Source of the DNA: Zingiber officinale
Lineage: Eukaryota > Streptophyta > Magnoliopsida > Zingiberales > Zingiberaceae
Direction of reading: 5' to 3'
DNA length: 64,000 nucleotides
NCBI RefSeq assembly: GCF_018446385.1
Contig: NC_056006.1
Span: forward strand, 1,364,001-1,428,000
Part shown: positions 22,630 through 35,061 of the stretch, in pieces
Numbering within the stretch: position 1 is the stretch's first letter
Layout of the letters: each line of letters starts with the position of its first letter
The notes under the pieces: generated by a model
The model's input: the letters and a program-made list of their open reading frames with translations, nothing else
What the model was told of the DNA's origin: nothing
Database searches by the model: none
Translations under genes and position numbers: made by a program

Positions 22630-24440
22630 CGAAGTAGGTAAGGTAGAGGTTCAAGCCAAAGAAATGTGGTGGTCAAAGAGTCACTCTTAGGTAGATTCGT
22701 CCTCTCATCCAGTACTAAAACCTCTAATTCAAGAATGACTGGTCCTACCTAAGAAAAGAGCAACCAAGCCCTAGATACAGTCAATGACCTAATTGGATCT
22801 CAACAACTCAAGATATTATTTTAATGATTAGTGATCAATCTCCCGTTGTGAGGGCGCCCAACCGAAAGGTTGGTCTAATCCCTAGGAATTTGTTGCTCCA
22901 TTCTCTAGAAGATGAGTAGCCTTATATATGGCAGGCCTTATATATGGCAGGACAGTCATAAAATCATCCAGGTTCAAAGAACCTACTTCTATGATTTCGC
23001 TCAGATCTTCGGACTGTCAACATATATTTGAGTGATCATAATAATCAAATGATATTTTACTTAGATTTTCAGACTCCGAGCATATATTCGAGCGACCCAA
23101 AGAATCAGACGATATTTCACTCAGATCTTCAGACTCTTAGCATATATTCGAGCAACCCAAAGAATTATACGGTATTTCAGCCAGATCTCCAGACTCCCCG
23201 TACATATTCGAGCGACTCTAAGAACCAGACGGTATTTCACTCAAATCTAGACTCCCAGTATATATTCAAGCGATCCTAAGGACGGGGCGGTATCTCATCC
23301 ATACCTCCAGCATTACTACACATGCATATCAGTGAGGTGCAAAGTGTAGAAAGTTGACCATCTTTATAAAACTTAAGGTTCCATTTATTACTCGTCCAAG
23401 TAGGTCAACGTCTGGCCGAGATATGGTTAGGGAATAATATTATCAAAGAATCCTAACCACCTCTCAGAAAATAGCAACTGTCTGTCAGAGAATATTCTTC
23501 TAAGATAAGGTAAGCTTAAAGAACCTTCCTCGGAGGTGATTATACTTCCCCTTAACCGACACATTAGGACCGTATATTCTTTTAACCGTCTCATTAATGA
23601 CGTCAGTTACAAAAAGGGTGCACACAGGTAGTAAAAGATTCCTCAGACTAGTCATACGCCTTCCAGGATGCATATACTCCGTTGCTCAATAACTTCTGAC
23701 ACTCAACATTCTCTGTCATCTCATAATTATGGAAGTTATAGAGTGATATATAAATAGTGGGCCATCTCTTATGGCAAGGTACATATACTTCATTATACTA
23801 CGTGCGCATCCTGCAATTCATCATTATTGTTCTACTTCTCGCCCAGGTAATATACTGACTTGAGCATTGGAGGGTCTTCGTCAGAGACCCCTTCCTTGAT
23901 TTTTAGCGCTAACGTTTTGTTGGCTCGTTTGAATGTATGTAGAGAGCTTAGTGCATTAGTCAAGAGTCTTCGATCCCATCTAGAGGTCTTCATCCGGTCA
24001 ACATTATAATTATCTATTCAACACGTTATCTCCCGCTTTCAGACAAACCTTTCCAAGTTCTGTTGATGCGTTCAATATTCCAGGTAGAGGACAACATTTG
24101 CAAGTCTGGGAAGATCCTTTGTGATTCGCATTGCATTGTTCAAGTCAAGAGTATCACCGGAGCAAAATCCCCAAGGTCCTCAAGGCTCAATGCTCATGGT
24201 GTGTAAAGTTATCTTTCGAATTGTTTCTATGTTTTTTTTCCCTTGATTTTCTTCAGATTGATTACCGGCACCAGACTCCAAGTTCAAGCTCATTCTATAG
24301 AGGGCAGGACTATCACAAGAAGACTAAGAAGCTTCCTCTAAGTTGGAAATGGTATGTAGCTGCACCACATTTGCATCTTTAAATTTTAACTATGTCAACT
24401 TTATGTTGTCTCAAACAATTGAGAATTAGGAAGAAGACTC
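22630..24440 (+). mobile_element. Gypsy-type LTR with U3 tandem array (solo or truncated)
   Basis: The layout matches the other CTTGAGCGTCGGAGG-type LTRs: a U3 array (23001-23300), a TATA box (ATATATAAAT, 23746-23755), then CTTGAGCATTGGAGGGTC (23859-23876). No gag or pol is found. The left limit is approximate. The right side runs into the copia LTR at 24441, and 24010-24440 may be leftover internal or host sequence. Confidence 0.55.
23001..23300. repeat. 60-bp tandem array in LTR U3, about five units
   Basis: Units contain TTTCACTCAGATCTTCAGAC and CATATATTCGAGC at a regular 60-bp spacing. Units are diverged from each other. The array lies upstream of the LTR TATA box. Confidence 0.75.
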
Positions 24441-27400
24441 TGTTGGTGCAGCGGGATAGGCACGAGGGGGATGAATTACCTGTAAATATGAAAATACCCT
24501 CCTCAAAGCTTTCAACTTTAAAATAAAAGCAACAATTATAAAATTAAATAGAGTTAAAATAAAAACAGAGAAAAACAGACTCAGTGTTTTACTTGGTTAC
24601 AACCAAGACGGTTGTTAATCCAAGACAGTTGGAAAGCGTACTAGGAACGTCTCCCTCTCTGAAGGCGGAGAAGCCTTGTACACTAAGAGCTCTTACAAGT
24701 TGCTTGGAAATGAAAATCAGAGTTGATTTTCGAATAGCTGTTCGAGGCCCCTTTGTATAGGGGTTCCAGAACTTATCAAATCACCTGATCTTCGGGATCA
24801 GGATTTGACTCGAGAGAGATCGGTCGATTGATCCTTAGGTTCGGTCGACCGAACCTGCTGAACCTGCCCAGTCTTCCGTCCAGATGCAGCCTCTCTGGAT
24901 CGAGCCTGCGTTCGGTTGACCGATCACAATGTTTGGTCGACCGATCAGCTAACGATCTCCACCTGATCTGGCACGATCAAATCGCTCAACCAGGTCTCTG
25001 GTTTATCTTCGGTTCGGTCGATTGATCAGAAGGTTCGGTCGACCGTACGCTTCACCAACGGTTGGTTGCTGACATGTCACCAACAGCTGGTCTCTGATAA
25101 TTGGGGTTCGGTCGACCGATAAAGACGTTCGATCGATCGAACACTTGTCAAGTCAACTTCCCGGTTGACTTGCTCTGGTTCTGCTCGCTTGGGTGATTGC
25201 GGCCAACCGGAATAGGGCTCACCCGAACCCAATTCCCGGCCTTCTCCTCGAGCAGTCTTCCGCCCCGGCTTTACGTCCCTCGAACGTCGCGCACGTTCTT
25301 CTCGCCCACCGGTGTACTCTTCCGTAGCTCTCTCGTCCTTCGGATGCACAGAGTCTGTCGGCTCCCTTCCCGTATAGTCCTTCTCGCTAGCTGCGTCTTC
25401 CGCTCGACTTCCTGCGCTCCTAAGTTCCTGCACACTTAGACATAGGGATCAAATAACAAAGCAGGACCTAACTAACTTGGTTGATCACATCAAAATACCC
25501 GCGGGGTCCAACAATCTCTCCCTTTTTGATGTGCATCAACCCAAGTTCAAGTTAGGGTTAAACAGACAGGTAATTTTGAAGAAATTACTAAACTAATTTT
25601 TTAAGCATAAATTTGCAATTTAAAATAAATTGAAGTATAAGATTTAGCTCAGATCTAATACAAATTTTTGAACAGAATATCATTTTATAAAAATTCAAAA
25701 TAGAATTTAAAAATATTTCTAACTCCCCCTTAACTTGTGCCTATTTTTTTCCCTTTGATTACAGTAAAAACGGGGTCTAAAACATGTTTAATTAAGAGAA
25801 ACTTTCTAAAGTATTATTTAATCTTAATTTTAATGCTTTATCAGAAAGTTAATTAAACATTTTTATTCCAATATTTTGGCTTCCAGGTCGTGGCGAGGCA
25901 CTAGGCCTTCTTGGTTATTGGAGCAACAACCACTTTTTTAGACAAAACCTCATAAAGAAATTTTAATGTTTAATTTTCTTCTGAAAGCCTTAACTTAAAG
26001 AGAATTTTAACCTAGTAAAGATTTTGGAACCCAGTGTAGGTTCTTTGCTACAGGGTTAGCTAGATATTTGGGCGATACATAAGTCTTGGGAATTTTTCTA
26101 AGTTGTCTCTGATGTTTTCTTATATACCAATTTAGCTTTCCATTAATTTTAAGTTTTGATTTTTGAAAGTTATTTGTTTTTTGACATGCAGCAGTTTTCA
26201 TGTTTTCAATTTGTAATTTCAAACTATCATTTTCTATTTTTAGGTTGTTAAATAACTCTAAGGAGCATGATTCTTTTAATCTTAATTTCAATTTAGCATT
26301 TTCTTTTTCTAATTTTGCTAGATCTTTCGTAAGTATTTTGATAAACCGAAAAAACTGAGTAGGGGTAAGATCACGTACCTTACTTACCTCACTTACCTCA
26401 CTCGGTGATGCTCCCCCTTCATTGTAGCTCTCCTCTTCTGATTCTCCCCCTTGATCTATGCTCATCTCTGAGTCTGAGTTAGCTTCAAATAGTTGGTTGG
26501 CCATCAATGCTACTCTTGAGAAGGTTTCGACTTCTGACTCGGAGGATGAAGTATCATCCCATATAGTCTTGAGACTCTTGCGTGTAGAGGACGTCGGTTT
26601 CTGATGCTTCTCTTTGTGCCTTTTCTTCAACTTGGGGCAATCATCCTTGATGTGCCCTTCCTCGTTGCAGTTGTAGCATCAGATCATCCTTTTGTTGCGT
26701 TGATGTTTTTTTTGACTGCGATATGAATTTGTTAGTTTTAATAAATTTATTTAGTTTTCTTACCAATAGCGCCGCTTCGGGTTCATTGATCGACGCTTCG
26801 GAGTCGGGATCGTCCATCTCTGCTTGTAGGGTAATGTTGAGGTTTGACTCCTCTATTTGTTTAGGTTCTGCAATACGAGATTCGTAAAGTTCGAATGTAG
26901 AGAATAAGTTTTCTAAACTACTTACCTCAAAATCCTTAGAGATGTAGTAAGCATCTACTAAGGATGCCCACTCTGGAGTTCTTGGGAAGACATTGAGCGC
27001 GTACCGGATTGAGTCTCGATTTGTTACAGATTCTTCAATGTTAGTTAGTTGAGTTATTAGATCTTTGACTCTCGCTTGGAGTTGCGCTACCTTCTCGCCG
27101 TTGTTCATCCGGAGGTTCGTCAGCTGAGTTCGGAGGATGTTCTGTCTTGCCAATTTTGCTTCTGAGGTACCTTCGTGAAGCTCCAAAAATTTTTCCCAAA
27201 GGTCTTTCGCGGAGTCGTAGCTTCCGATTCGACTTACCTCCAACGGAGGCAGAACACTAAGCAGGTGAAATTCTGCCTTTCCATTTGCGACGAAATCTGC
27301 TTGCTCTTTCTTTGTCCATTGGTACTCTTCTTTATCTTTTGGGGCTACAAAACCATATTTCATAGTAATAAGAATATCGAAGTCTATTTTAAAAAATACC

Positions 27401-27920
27401 TCCATTTTTCGCTTCCATGTAGCAAAATCTCCGTCGAACTTTAGGGGATGAATATTCGCGCCGGCCATTGTTTTGATCTTTGTGCTTCAGTCGGTGGTTA
27501 GTCCTTATGAGGCTTTTGGGCTCTGATACTACTTGTTGGTGCAGCGGGACTGACAAGAGGGGGGTGAATTACCTACAAATATGAAAATACCCTCCTCAAA
27601 GCTTTCAACTTTAAAATAAAAGCAACAATTATAAAATTAAATAGAGCTAAAATAAAAATTAAACAGAGAAAAATAGACTCAGTGTTTTACTTAGTTACAA
27701 CCAAGATGGTTGTTAATCCAAGACAGTTGGAAAGCGCACTAGGAACGTCTCCTTCTCTGAAGGCGGAGAACCTTTTACACTAAGAACTCTTACAAGTTGC
27801 TTAGAAATGAAATTCAGAGTTGATTTTTGAATAGCTGTTCGAGACCCCTTTATATAGGGGTTCCAGAACTTATCAAATCACCTGATCTTCGGGATTAGGA
27901 TTTGACTCGAGAGGGATCGA
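24441..27920 (-). mobile_element. Gag-only Sirevirus-like Ty1/copia element, minus strand
   Basis: The 3' LTR is 24441-25513 (TGTTGGTGC .. GTCCAACA on the plus strand) and is preceded, in element sense, by a purine tract AAAAAGGGAGAGAT. The internal region is only about 2 kb. It encodes gag (26641-27468, with FATWKRKMEVFF and LTNIEESVTN, and a second open segment 26007-26630) and no protease, integrase or reverse transcriptase. The primer site AGTATCAGAGC adjoins the 5' LTR, which begins at 27534 and is cut short at about 27920 where a SINE begins. The LTRs are very similar where both exist, suggesting moderate to young age. The palindromic array of the 3' LTR lies at 24815-25140. Broken and non-autonomous. 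Confidence 0.8.
24815..25140. repeat. Palindrome array GGTCGACC in Sirevirus-like LTR
   Basis: Several copies of GGTTCGGTCGACCGAACC-like motifs; one perfect 20-bp palindrome lies at 24837-24856. Copies are interspersed with unrelated spacer. The array is in U3, upstream (in element sense) of the conserved R/U5. Confidence 0.8.
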
Positions 27921-28108
27921 CCCCCATGGCATAACTTAGACGGTGAGTACATGACATTTCTGGTGCAACAACCAGGGGTTAAATCTCGCAGGAACTCATG
28001 ACCTAGAATTCAACCCACCATGTACCTCCTGCCTGTGTACCTGAATTACTTCTGTTCATATCCGTGGGGCCGACTCTAGGGGGCCACTGAGGTGGTAGAT
28101 CCACCTTA
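27921..28108 (+). mobile_element. tRNA-derived SINE
   Basis: A box A-like GGCATAACTTAGACGG (27928) and a box B-like GGGTTAAATCTC (about 27977) lie about 45 bases apart, as in Pol III SINE heads. The tail, GGGGCCGACTCTAGGGGGCC then ACTGAGGTGG, is shared with the SINE at 46307-46534, whose head differs. It sits at the truncation point of the copia LTR at 27920. Confidence 0.6.
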
Positions 28109-30063
28109 GGATCAAGTCGCACTCCTGTAAGTCTACCTAATCTATTAGGCTTACATTTTGCTTGAAGGTTCCTTCTCCAAGTCTACTAACAAGGGTCAAT
28201 CCTTTAGGATCAAGCCACACTCTTATAAGTTTATTCGACCTACTAGGCTTCATGCTTGAACTATAGCCAAGACTTTACCACCTAATGCTTACTCCTTAGG
28301 ATCTCACCACCCAAAGTTTATTCCCTAGGATTTTGTTTTGCCAAGTATCTAATCACCTTTAACCTACTTGGACTTACCCTTCCCATACATCCGGTCCTAC
28401 AAACTTACCTGGACTTTGCCTTGCCTAATCTCTAATTAGGACTTGCACTCGCTAGTTATCCTAACTGGACTTATCTCTTCCAAACTTCAAGTCCTATTTG
28501 AATAAACTCTTGGTCAAACTAACCAAACTTAGGTACATTGTCAAACATACAAACCTTAGAGGTTGATTGCATCAACATGTATGATATAATATGTATTACT
28601 TTTCATGGCAAGATGAATATATAATATGATGTTATTTCGTGTGATAGTTATGTCTAATAAACAAATACCTAGATTTTCATTTTAGTGTTATCAATTAATC
28701 ATTATGTAAAATTCACAATTTAACATAGGCGACCTTATCTCCTTCAAATGTGTCAAAATCTCAACTTAACACACTTTTGAATTCTATCCTATTTGTGTCA
28801 ATTTGATTAATCTTAATACCTCAAATTTCTATTTTCACACTATAAACTATTCAATGATAAAAATTAGTTTCTCATTTTCAAGATATCATGATACCATGGA
28901 AATGCTTCAAAAATGCCAATTTTGCCATAATTGGGTTAACTATCCTTCCAATTAGAGTTGACACACCCTATATTCAACTACTGTGAAGAGAACACACTTT
29001 TAGGAATCCAATACCTATTGGAGCTCTTTGAGTGTATTAGATATTCACTAGGAATAACCTCCCTAAATATCTTTCTAATGACTTTCCTAGACTTCTTTGA
29101 AGCCTTAGTCATGCTAGTCTCTTCAAGATCAACACTAGGAATAACCTCCCTTACAACCTTAACTTGACTTCTATATGTAAGGTTAGTTCCATAGTTATAT
29201 GAAACTCTATGGTATGAGGTCATGCTTTCCTTTGACTTAGGTTCATATCCCAAACCTTTCTTGCCCTTAAAGACACTTGTCTATTTAAGCCTAGATCTTA
29301 TTTCTTTGACCCTTTAAACATATTTTCCATCTTGCTAGGGTTTTCTCTAGCTTATTAAGTCTTGACCTCAATACTTGATTCTCAATTCTCAAATTCTCAA
29401 AATTTGATTTTTCATTATTTCCTTAGAAATTTCTTTTTCTAGGCATATGTCTAGTTTTCTTAGGAGTTTTGCCTAGATCCTTTCTATCCTTAGGTGAGGT
29501 TGTTTTAGTATAATATGATTTATAATTATCCGTAGAATTATCATACTTCCTATTTTCATGATGATGAGATCTAAGAATATTAAAAATATTTCTAGTATGT
29601 TTTTTATCTTGAAATTAAAAAATATCATTAACTATGGTACCTTGGATCTAGCCTTAGGTGCTCCCTAAACTCTAGCTTCCACCCTTTTCTTTTCTTTGAT
29701 GCCTCCCCCTTAGACATTGATTTCAGTAATGTCCCTTTTAATTACATGTAAAATGCATAATGTTCTCCTTGTCCTTTCGTATCATGGGGCTAACATCTCT
29801 CGACTTCTCCTTCACCTTCGGTGCTAATTAAGCTTCTTTTTAATCAATTTATGACACTTGCTCTTATAATTCCCCCATTCTCTACACTTAAAACGTAATA
29901 TATGATCTTTATTTTTAATATATGAAATTATTTTATCTTCGTGAGTTGAGCTATCTCCACTCGTAGAGGTGGCACATTCATCCTCATTAGCTCTGGATGT
30001 CGAAGGTTCTTTTTCTTCCAATGTTAATGACCTACTCTCCCCCTCAACCCTTGAGGTGGATAC

Positions 30064-31822
30064 TGTTGGTGCAACTTTAGGTCAAGGTTGACCTGGTTGA
30101 CCTGACTCGAGTTGACTTGACTCGAGTTATGTTTTGATGTTTGACGATGTTTGACGAGAAGAGAGTTGTATTCTTGATGTTTGACAAGAATAGGTGTTTG
30201 GGAGATTGTAGGTGCAACCTGGTTGACCTGATTCGGGAAAAGTCCAAGCAGGGAGCTTGGCACGCGAAAAGTCCAAGTATGGAGACTTGGCACTGGAAAA
30301 GTCCAAGTACGGAGACTTGGCACGGGGAAAAGTCCAAGCAGGTAGCTTGGCACGTGGAAAGTCCTGGTGAGTGAAGCCAGGCAGTGGGAAAGTCCTAACT
30401 GGGATGTTAGGCAGTTGGAAAGTCCTGGTGAGTGAAGCCAGGCAGTGAGAAAGTCCTAACTGGGATGTTAGGCAGTGTGGAAAGTCCTGGTGAGTGAAGC
30501 GGGGCAAGGGAAAGTCCAGATGGATTAAGGGTGATCGAAAGTCTGGTGAGTGAAGTCGAGGGGAAAGTCCTAACTGGGATGTTAGGCGGTTGGAAAGTCC
30601 TGTGAGCCAGGCAGTGAGAAAGTCCTAACTGGGATGTTAGGCAGTCGGGAAATCCTGGTGAGTGAAGCCAGGTGAAAATCCTAGTAAGTGAAGCTAGGTA
30701 AAGTCCTGGTGAGTGAAGCCGGGCAAGGGAAAAGTCTAAGTGGGTCAAAAGGATTGACCGGACACTTAGCGGGGAGTGCTAGCAGGTCAAGGGAGTGACC
30801 AGATGCTAGGGATGATGTACCAACAGGTCAAGGTTGACTGGATGTTGGTGTGGAAGCCTTAGGTTTAGGGTCGAGAAGTTTGGATCGGTCCGGTGACCGA
30901 TCCGGTGATACTGTTGCCCTGATCGGTCTGGTGACCGATCAGAATCAGATCAGTGGCTCACTGATTGTAATCTGATCGGTCTGGAGACCGATCAGGAGGC
31001 AACGCAACCTCGCGAGAAGAAAGCCGTGGATCGGTCTGTTGACCGATCCACCCATACCCTGATCGGTCGGCAGACCGATCAGGCATAGATCGATGGTCGG
31101 GATGAAGCTGATCGGTCTATGGACCGATCGGAGGTTCTGATCGGTCCACGCATCGTCAGAGACGCCGTCAGGCGAGGACGGCCGATCGGTGCGTGGACCG
31201 ATCGGAGGTTCCTGATCGGTCCATGGACCGATCAGAATCTAGCCGTTGCGACGCAACGGCTAGTTCTTCTCTTTTCTTCTTCGAAAAGAGGCCGAGGGCT
31301 TCTACCGTGAAGCTTCTTCTTCTTGCTCTTCTTCTTGTTCTGCAAGTTTTTCTGATTTGAGTTTCTTGAGCTCGATTCCGCTTGAAGCTTCGCGTGAGCT
31401 TCCTTTCGGCTCCTGCTGTTGTAGGCGTCGCTTGAAGCTGTTGCTTCATCCGATCGAGAAGGCAAGTAAGCGAAGGTGTTTCATACATTTGTATTGTACT
31501 TTGCTTCTTGCTGCTTTCTACTCCTGTATTGCTGTTGCAAAGTTTGTGGCGAGGTTTCTCCACCCACAAGGAGTATTTATTAGCCGGTTATCCGGGGACT
31601 CATCCACCGACGGATTGATAGGCTTCGTCCACCTTACGGACACGCTGAGGAGTAGGAGTATCATCTCCGAACCTCGTTACATCTTCGTGTTGAGGTTTGC
31701 TTCTTCTTTTGCGTTTCTATTTAGTTATTTCCGCTGCGCTAACCTTAGTTTGTAGAAAGAAACGCGAGAATTTGGGACGGCTATTCACACTCCCTCTCTA
31801 GCCGTGTCCATCGATCCTAACA
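30064..31822 (+). repeat. 5' LTR of the young gag-only element
   Basis: 1759 bp. The U3 starts with GTCCAAG..ACTTGGCACG units and AAGTCCTGGTGAGTGAAG repeats (30240-30720), then the palindrome array 30882-31250. The conserved R/U5 block (about 31450-31822) includes CGAGGTTTCTCCACC and GGGACTCATCCACCGACGG. Confidence 0.9.
30882..31250. repeat. Palindrome array GATCGGTC..GACCGATC in 5' LTR
   Basis: About eight copies of GATCGGTC, four variable bases, GACCGATC. The copies are separated by 20-40 bases of unrelated spacer. Same array occurs in the 3' LTR and, unusually, inside the element at 34270-34420. Confidence 0.85.
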
Positions 31823-34269
31823 AGTGGTATCAGAGCGAGGTCGCTCTTCGTCGGATTAACACCCGAGGGAGCACAAGCTAGAGATGGATCAACTCGGAGA
31901 CGACATCACCATTCGACCCTTCTACGATCGCGACGACTTCGCGTTTTGGAAGGATAGGTGGATACAACAATGCCAAGGAGTTGTGGAACAACTTGGCTAA
32001 GTTCCATGAGGGGAACTCCACTTCAAGCCATGAAGAGGAGTCAAGTGAGCAAAGTAGCTCACTTCATGGAGATGTGGATTTAGAAGTTGAGGGACACTCA
32101 ACATCTAAAGAAGAAGAGGAGGAGAGTTCTTCTTCAAGTTCGGAGCAAGAAGAAGCTTCTACCTCCGGAAGGGATGAAGGAGAGAGCGTTCATCCATCCT
32201 CACCTCTAGGTAACTCAAGCCATTTAGTTTCTAGCAAATTACACATAATGTGCTTTGAGTGTAGGGAATTTGGGCACTACAAGAGTAAGTGTCCAAAGAG
32301 GATTAGAAAGACTCCACCGGCGCCAAAGGTCAAGAAAGTCGGAGTCCCGATACGCAAAGGCAAAGAGCACGTGGTGTGCTTTCAATGCAATCAAAGGGGA
32401 CACTATAGGAGTCAATGTCCGAGGGGGAGACAATCTCACAAGGACAAGAGACCAAGCACGTCCATAGGGGGAGCTAAGGTAAACCCTAAGGTAATCTCTA
32501 AGGCTCATTTTTGCAATTCAAATAGAACACATGCTAGTAGTTTGATTGCAATTGTTAACAATAATGATAAGCATGATAATTATATAAATCGATACACATG
32601 CTTAGGTGCCAAACATGCGAGCCTAGATAAGGATAACACTAGGAAAGCCAACCCTAGGATCAACTCATCTAAGGTTAAGGATAACCTAGGTAGAAATCCC
32701 AAATCATCTAGACATATGCCTAGGAATACCTCAAAGACAAATGACAAGTTAAAACTTGAGGTATTAGAGAAGGAAAATCAAGTCTTGAGGTCAAGACTTG
32801 ATACTTTGGAAAAGGCTCTTAAGAACTTGGAGAAGTCATCTCTAGGGTTTAAGGGTCAAAAACCAAAGTCCAAGGACAAGAAAGGTTTGGGTCACAAACC
32901 TAAGTCCCAAATGGTCAAGCCCACTTATCACAATGTTCCATTCGATTATGGAACAAAATCTAGGGCTAGGAAGACCATCACCAAGGTCACAAGGGGAGTC
33001 ACCCCTAGAGTTGATCTTGATGAGTCCCAAATGACCAAGGCTTTAAAGTCTAGGAGGGTCATTAGGAGGGTTGCTAGGGAAGTCATCCCTAGTGAATATT
33101 TAGTGAACCCAATGAGCTCCAATAGGTATTGGGTTCCTAGGAGTGTGATTCCATCACGCTAGATGGATTAGAGTGTGCCAACCTTATTTGGATAGATAGT
33201 TAATCTATTCATAGCAAAAGGTGGCATTTGAGGAATTTTCAAGGGGTAATCAAGCCTTGAAAATGAAATTAACAATTATTCCTAAGGTGATTAGAATGTG
33301 TCAATCAAATTTGAGGAGTTTTCTAGAATCAATCTAGTTGGCACATAGTGATCTAAACATCTTTGGTATATGATTTGAGGTCTATCACACTTAGGAATAT
33401 AGAATTTATGGCAAAATGATCAAAATTATCAAAAATGGCAACTAAAGCTAGAATTAGGTATTTTCTATACCTTTATGTGCTATTTACCATATATTGTTTG
33501 CCATATGCCATGTCATGACATCATATTTATTTTATGGTCATTTGAAATGTCATGATAATGCCTAGGTTAGTTATATGTCATGCTTTATTTAAGTTTCATA
33601 CTTTATGTCATGACATCATGGCATTGGCACATGTTTTCATTTATGATATCATTTTATGTCATGTCATCATTTCTTGCATTTATAATCAATGAAATTGATC
33701 TAAGGATAAACAACACAATTTGATATGGAGATCAAGTTGTTGTTTTAGAAAATACATGAAAACTTAGCCTAAGATAACCTAAACCCATATCTCACATCAA
33801 AATTGACTTGGATGTGTTTGATACACCTTAGATGTGTGTGAGATATTAGGATGATGAGTTAGGATCAAGGTGCATAGTTCTTGTACCTAGATAGCCTAAT
33901 TCAAAAATTGGGGGATCATAGGGAAAGCTTATGTACAAGTCATGTACATATAGCCCTAAGATTGTGGTCCTAAATTAAAAGGTTTAAAATCATTTTAAAA
34001 TTGATTTGAAAAACCTTGATGAAGCTTTTCTAGTGATAGCATTCATCATTGAATATTGTGATACAAAGTTTAGTTAAACTTGAACTATTTCAAAGTTTTT
34101 GAACTTTGTATCAAGATTGAAAAATGGAAGTTATTTTCATAGAAAATTATTTTTCCATGATAGTGTATGATATGAGGAATGTATCCTCAAAGTTTCGTAA
34201 TTTTTGGAATTTTCTTGAATTTATTAGGAGTTTCTGATCTTCCGGAAGGGGAAATCAGAAGTTCTGATT

Positions 34270-34420
34270 TCAGTGGCTGGATCGGTCCGGGGACCGATCC
34301 AGAAATCTGATCGGTCTGCGGACCGATCCAGTAGAGAGGATCGGTTTGCAGACCGATCGGTGAGTTCGATGCAGTGCGATCGGTGAAGGGCTGATCGATG
34401 CGGGGACCGATCGGGCGTCT
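34270..34420. repeat. Internal palindrome array of the same type
   Basis: Three to four copies of GATCGGTC..GACCGATC-type motifs in the non-coding 3' part of the young gag-only element, outside either LTR. Their presence in both places suggests duplication of the array within the element. Confidence 0.8.
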
Positions 34421-34732
34421 TAATTCTGATTTTTAGTCGTTGTCGAAATTTCAGTTATGGAAGTGGTGTTTTGGATTTCTAAATGTTTGGAACTCTCAAA
34501 GACATTGTTGGTGCAATGGTCAAGGGAGTTGACCTTTAGGGAGTTTTACCTAATTGTCAAGGGGAGTTGACTTTTAGGGGAGTTTTACTCCTTAAGACTT
34601 TTGAGGATTAGTGATATGAGATTATCACTAAGTTGATTGTTGAGTTTAGTATCAAGGGGGAAATTAAGAGTTTCAATGAAAGGTATGGGACTTTCATTAG
34701 GAAGAAACTCTTGACCTTGATACCCTCCCTTT

Positions 34733-35061
34733 TCTTTTTGATGTGTGTCAAAAAGGGGAGAGTGTTCATTGGAGAATTATTGGAGAACCCAAGTTAGGTT
34801 ATCGGATTAACCTAAGCTAGGGGAAGAATGTCAAGGAATGTTCAAGGAAGAACATTGGAATTCTTTTTGATGTGTGTCAAAAAGGGGGAGAATTATTGGA
34901 GAACCCAAGTTAGGTTATCGGGTTATCCTAAGGGGAGAATGTCCAGAGAATATTCAAGGAAAGAACATTGGACATTGGAAGATGGTTGGAAAACCTAAGT
35001 TAGGTTATCAGGTTAACCTAACTTGATTATGAGTTTTGTCAAACATCAAAAAGGGGGACAT
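34733..35061 (+). promoter_or_regulatory. Three polypurine-tract-like blocks before the 3' LTR
   Basis: TTTTTGATGTGTGTCAAAAAGG occurs in two shortened forms near 34735 and 34865, each followed by a purine run (GGGGAGAG, GGGGGAGAA). A third block, ATCAAAAAGGGGGACAT, abuts the 3' LTR. Multiple polypurine-like copies are a known habit of Sireviruses; the last one is presumably used for plus-strand priming. Confidence 0.65.
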
